From Beroe ovata (taxonomy: Eukaryota > Ctenophora > Nuda > Beroida > Beroidae): a stretch of 17,835 nucleotides of DNA. The stretch lies in assembly GCA_946803715.1 (NCBI GenBank), contig CAMPET010000050.1, positions 58,553-76,387 on the forward strand, written 5' to 3'. Shown one piece after another: positions 17,075 through 17,835 of this stretch (within the stretch, counting starts at the first letter, position 1; each line of letters starts with the position of its first letter). The position numbers and the translations under genes were made by a program. Below the pieces are notes generated by a model, which saw only the letters and a list, made by a program, of their open reading frames with translations, had not been told where the DNA came from and ran no database searches.

Positions 17075-17674
17075 TATAGTGTGATAGAGCTGAAATAGCG
17101 TGATTCATGATTGCTTCAAGCAATGCTCATAATGGCAGCATTCTTATTGTGTCTATTTCTCATTACTGAGCGCATTTTTCTCAAAAAACGTTTTTATAGA
17201 CCAGACAAGCTTGGCAGAACTGCTTTAGATGATATTTATTTTTAGACCCCAAGTAATAATCCGCTAGACAATGCATTATTAAAACTCACTCATCATTTGA
17301 GAGTCGTGCAACGCCGCGCGCGCATTTTGTTTACATTTCAGCCACTACTAATTGGAATGAAAATTAGCTAATGTCTCCGATAACTCAGAGAGAAAACTGA
17401 ATGTTGTGCTTGGAGCAGCCACCTAATTGTGCTCTGCGGTTGCTTGCGCAGTGTGATATAGAGCTATTGTCTCTCTCACGGCGAGAGAGTGTTTTAAATC
17501 GATAGTCACGTGACCGCGTGGACAGAGTTTAGGAATGATTGCGCAGTAATCAAAACACACGTGGCATATGCACTGTAAACAGGGATGATAGACATCATTG
17601 CGAATCAATGAACATCGTAATTTCAATGATGTCATTGATGTCCGGGCAAGCATTTGGTTGGACTGATGAATGCC
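17075..17674. other. upstream region of the minus-strand genes
   Basis: No coding exon seen. It holds a CpG-rich GCCGCGCGCGC word (about 17311-17322), a 7-bp hairpin CTCTCTC-ACGGC-GAGAGAG (17471-17489) and an E-box palindrome (17505-17514). It is the probable promoter region for the gene starting at 17074. Confidence 0.45.
17505..17514. promoter_or_regulatory. GTCACGTGAC E-box palindrome
   Basis: A perfect 10-bp palindrome equal to the extended E-box bound by USF/MITF/TFE-type bHLH-zip factors (CLEAR-like). It is 430 bp upstream of ATG 17074. Function is inferred from sequence only. Confidence 0.35.
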
Positions 17675-17835
17675 ATGACACTGACCAGTGAAGACAGTGA
17701 TGACACTAACCAGTGAAGACAGTGATGACACTGGACAGTGATGACAGAGATGACAGGTCACCAGGATGACACTGACCAATGATGACAGTGATGACACTGA
17801 CCGATGATGACAGTGATGACACTGACCGATGATGA
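17675..17835. repeat. 25-bp minisatellite running off the right edge
   Basis: Units of ATGACACTGACCAGTGAAGACAGTG start at 17675, 17700, 17725, 17766, 17791 and 17816 (cut by the edge), with one irregular 16-bp spacer at 17750-17765. It gives an open frame with a repeated Ser/Leu/Val-rich peptide on the minus strand, which I do not accept as a gene. Confidence 0.9.

Noticed and set aside
17423-17797. 124-codon open frame on the minus strand
   Set aside because: Much of it (17675-17797) is the 25-bp minisatellite read as a repeated Ser/Leu/Val peptide; the rest shows no family resemblance or splice structure.

Overview
The window is animal nuclear DNA with short introns, about 76-240 bp where they can be measured. 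SMAD proteins are known only from animals. The other recognisable genes (LENG1, ABT1, AFG2A and MPND homologues) are general eukaryotic or animal genes. Intron size, gene density, a Q-rich MPND and abundant short tandem repeats suggest a sponge or another early-branching animal. That placement is an inference from style, not from a marker.

Layout: (1) 1-715, minus strand: the first three coding exons of a SMAD2/3-type receptor SMAD, covering the MH1 DNA-binding domain; the rest lies off the left edge. (2) 716-2328: divergent intergenic DNA with a CpG-rich block and a small tandem repeat. (3) 2329-11055, plus strand: four tightly packed head-to-tail genes. They are LENG1-like (one exon), ABT1/ESF2-like (two exons), an AFG2A/SPATA5/Drg1-like AAA ATPase (one exon, first ATPase domain degenerate), and an MPND-like RAMA + MPN/JAMM protein in ten exons, enlarged to about 1021 aa by a Q-rich coiled-coil region. 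Stop-to-start gaps are 236, 247 and 171 bp. (4) 11056-11845: intergenic. (5) 11846-16793, minus strand: an eleven-exon gene for a disordered and coiled-coil protein that I do not recognise, with a probable internal alternative start at 13850. (6) 16798-17074, minus strand: a small conserved-looking open frame that either ends 4 bp before the previous gene or is its first exon. (7) 17075-17835: upstream DNA with a perfect E-box palindrome and a 25-bp minisatellite at the edge.

Exon boundaries were joined by reading phase. All ten MPND exons, both ABT1 exons, the three SMAD exons and the exons of the minus-strand gene fit in phase; the acceptor of one exon (near 15403-15454) and the 16894/16793 junction stay ambiguous. 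Two neighbours act in ribosome assembly (ABT1 in 40S, AFG2A in 60S). MPND belongs to a chromatin and deubiquitinase-fold family, and SMAD2/3 to TGF-beta/activin signalling.

The most unusual signal is at splice sites. Intron 7 of the MPND gene is a ~43-bp tandem array that repeats the 3' splice site and the start of the next exon. In the minus-strand gene a 25-bp array repeats a 5' splice site. In both, only the copy next to the real exon keeps the reading frame, and every other copy leads to a premature stop. Two more donors (SMAD exon 3, MPND exon 1) open directly into (GT)n-type microsatellites, and SMAD intron 1 appears to use a GC-AG donor. In addition, nearly every start codon has a splice-acceptor-like motif within 1-18 nt upstream, which suggests 5'UTR introns or spliced-leader trans-splicing.
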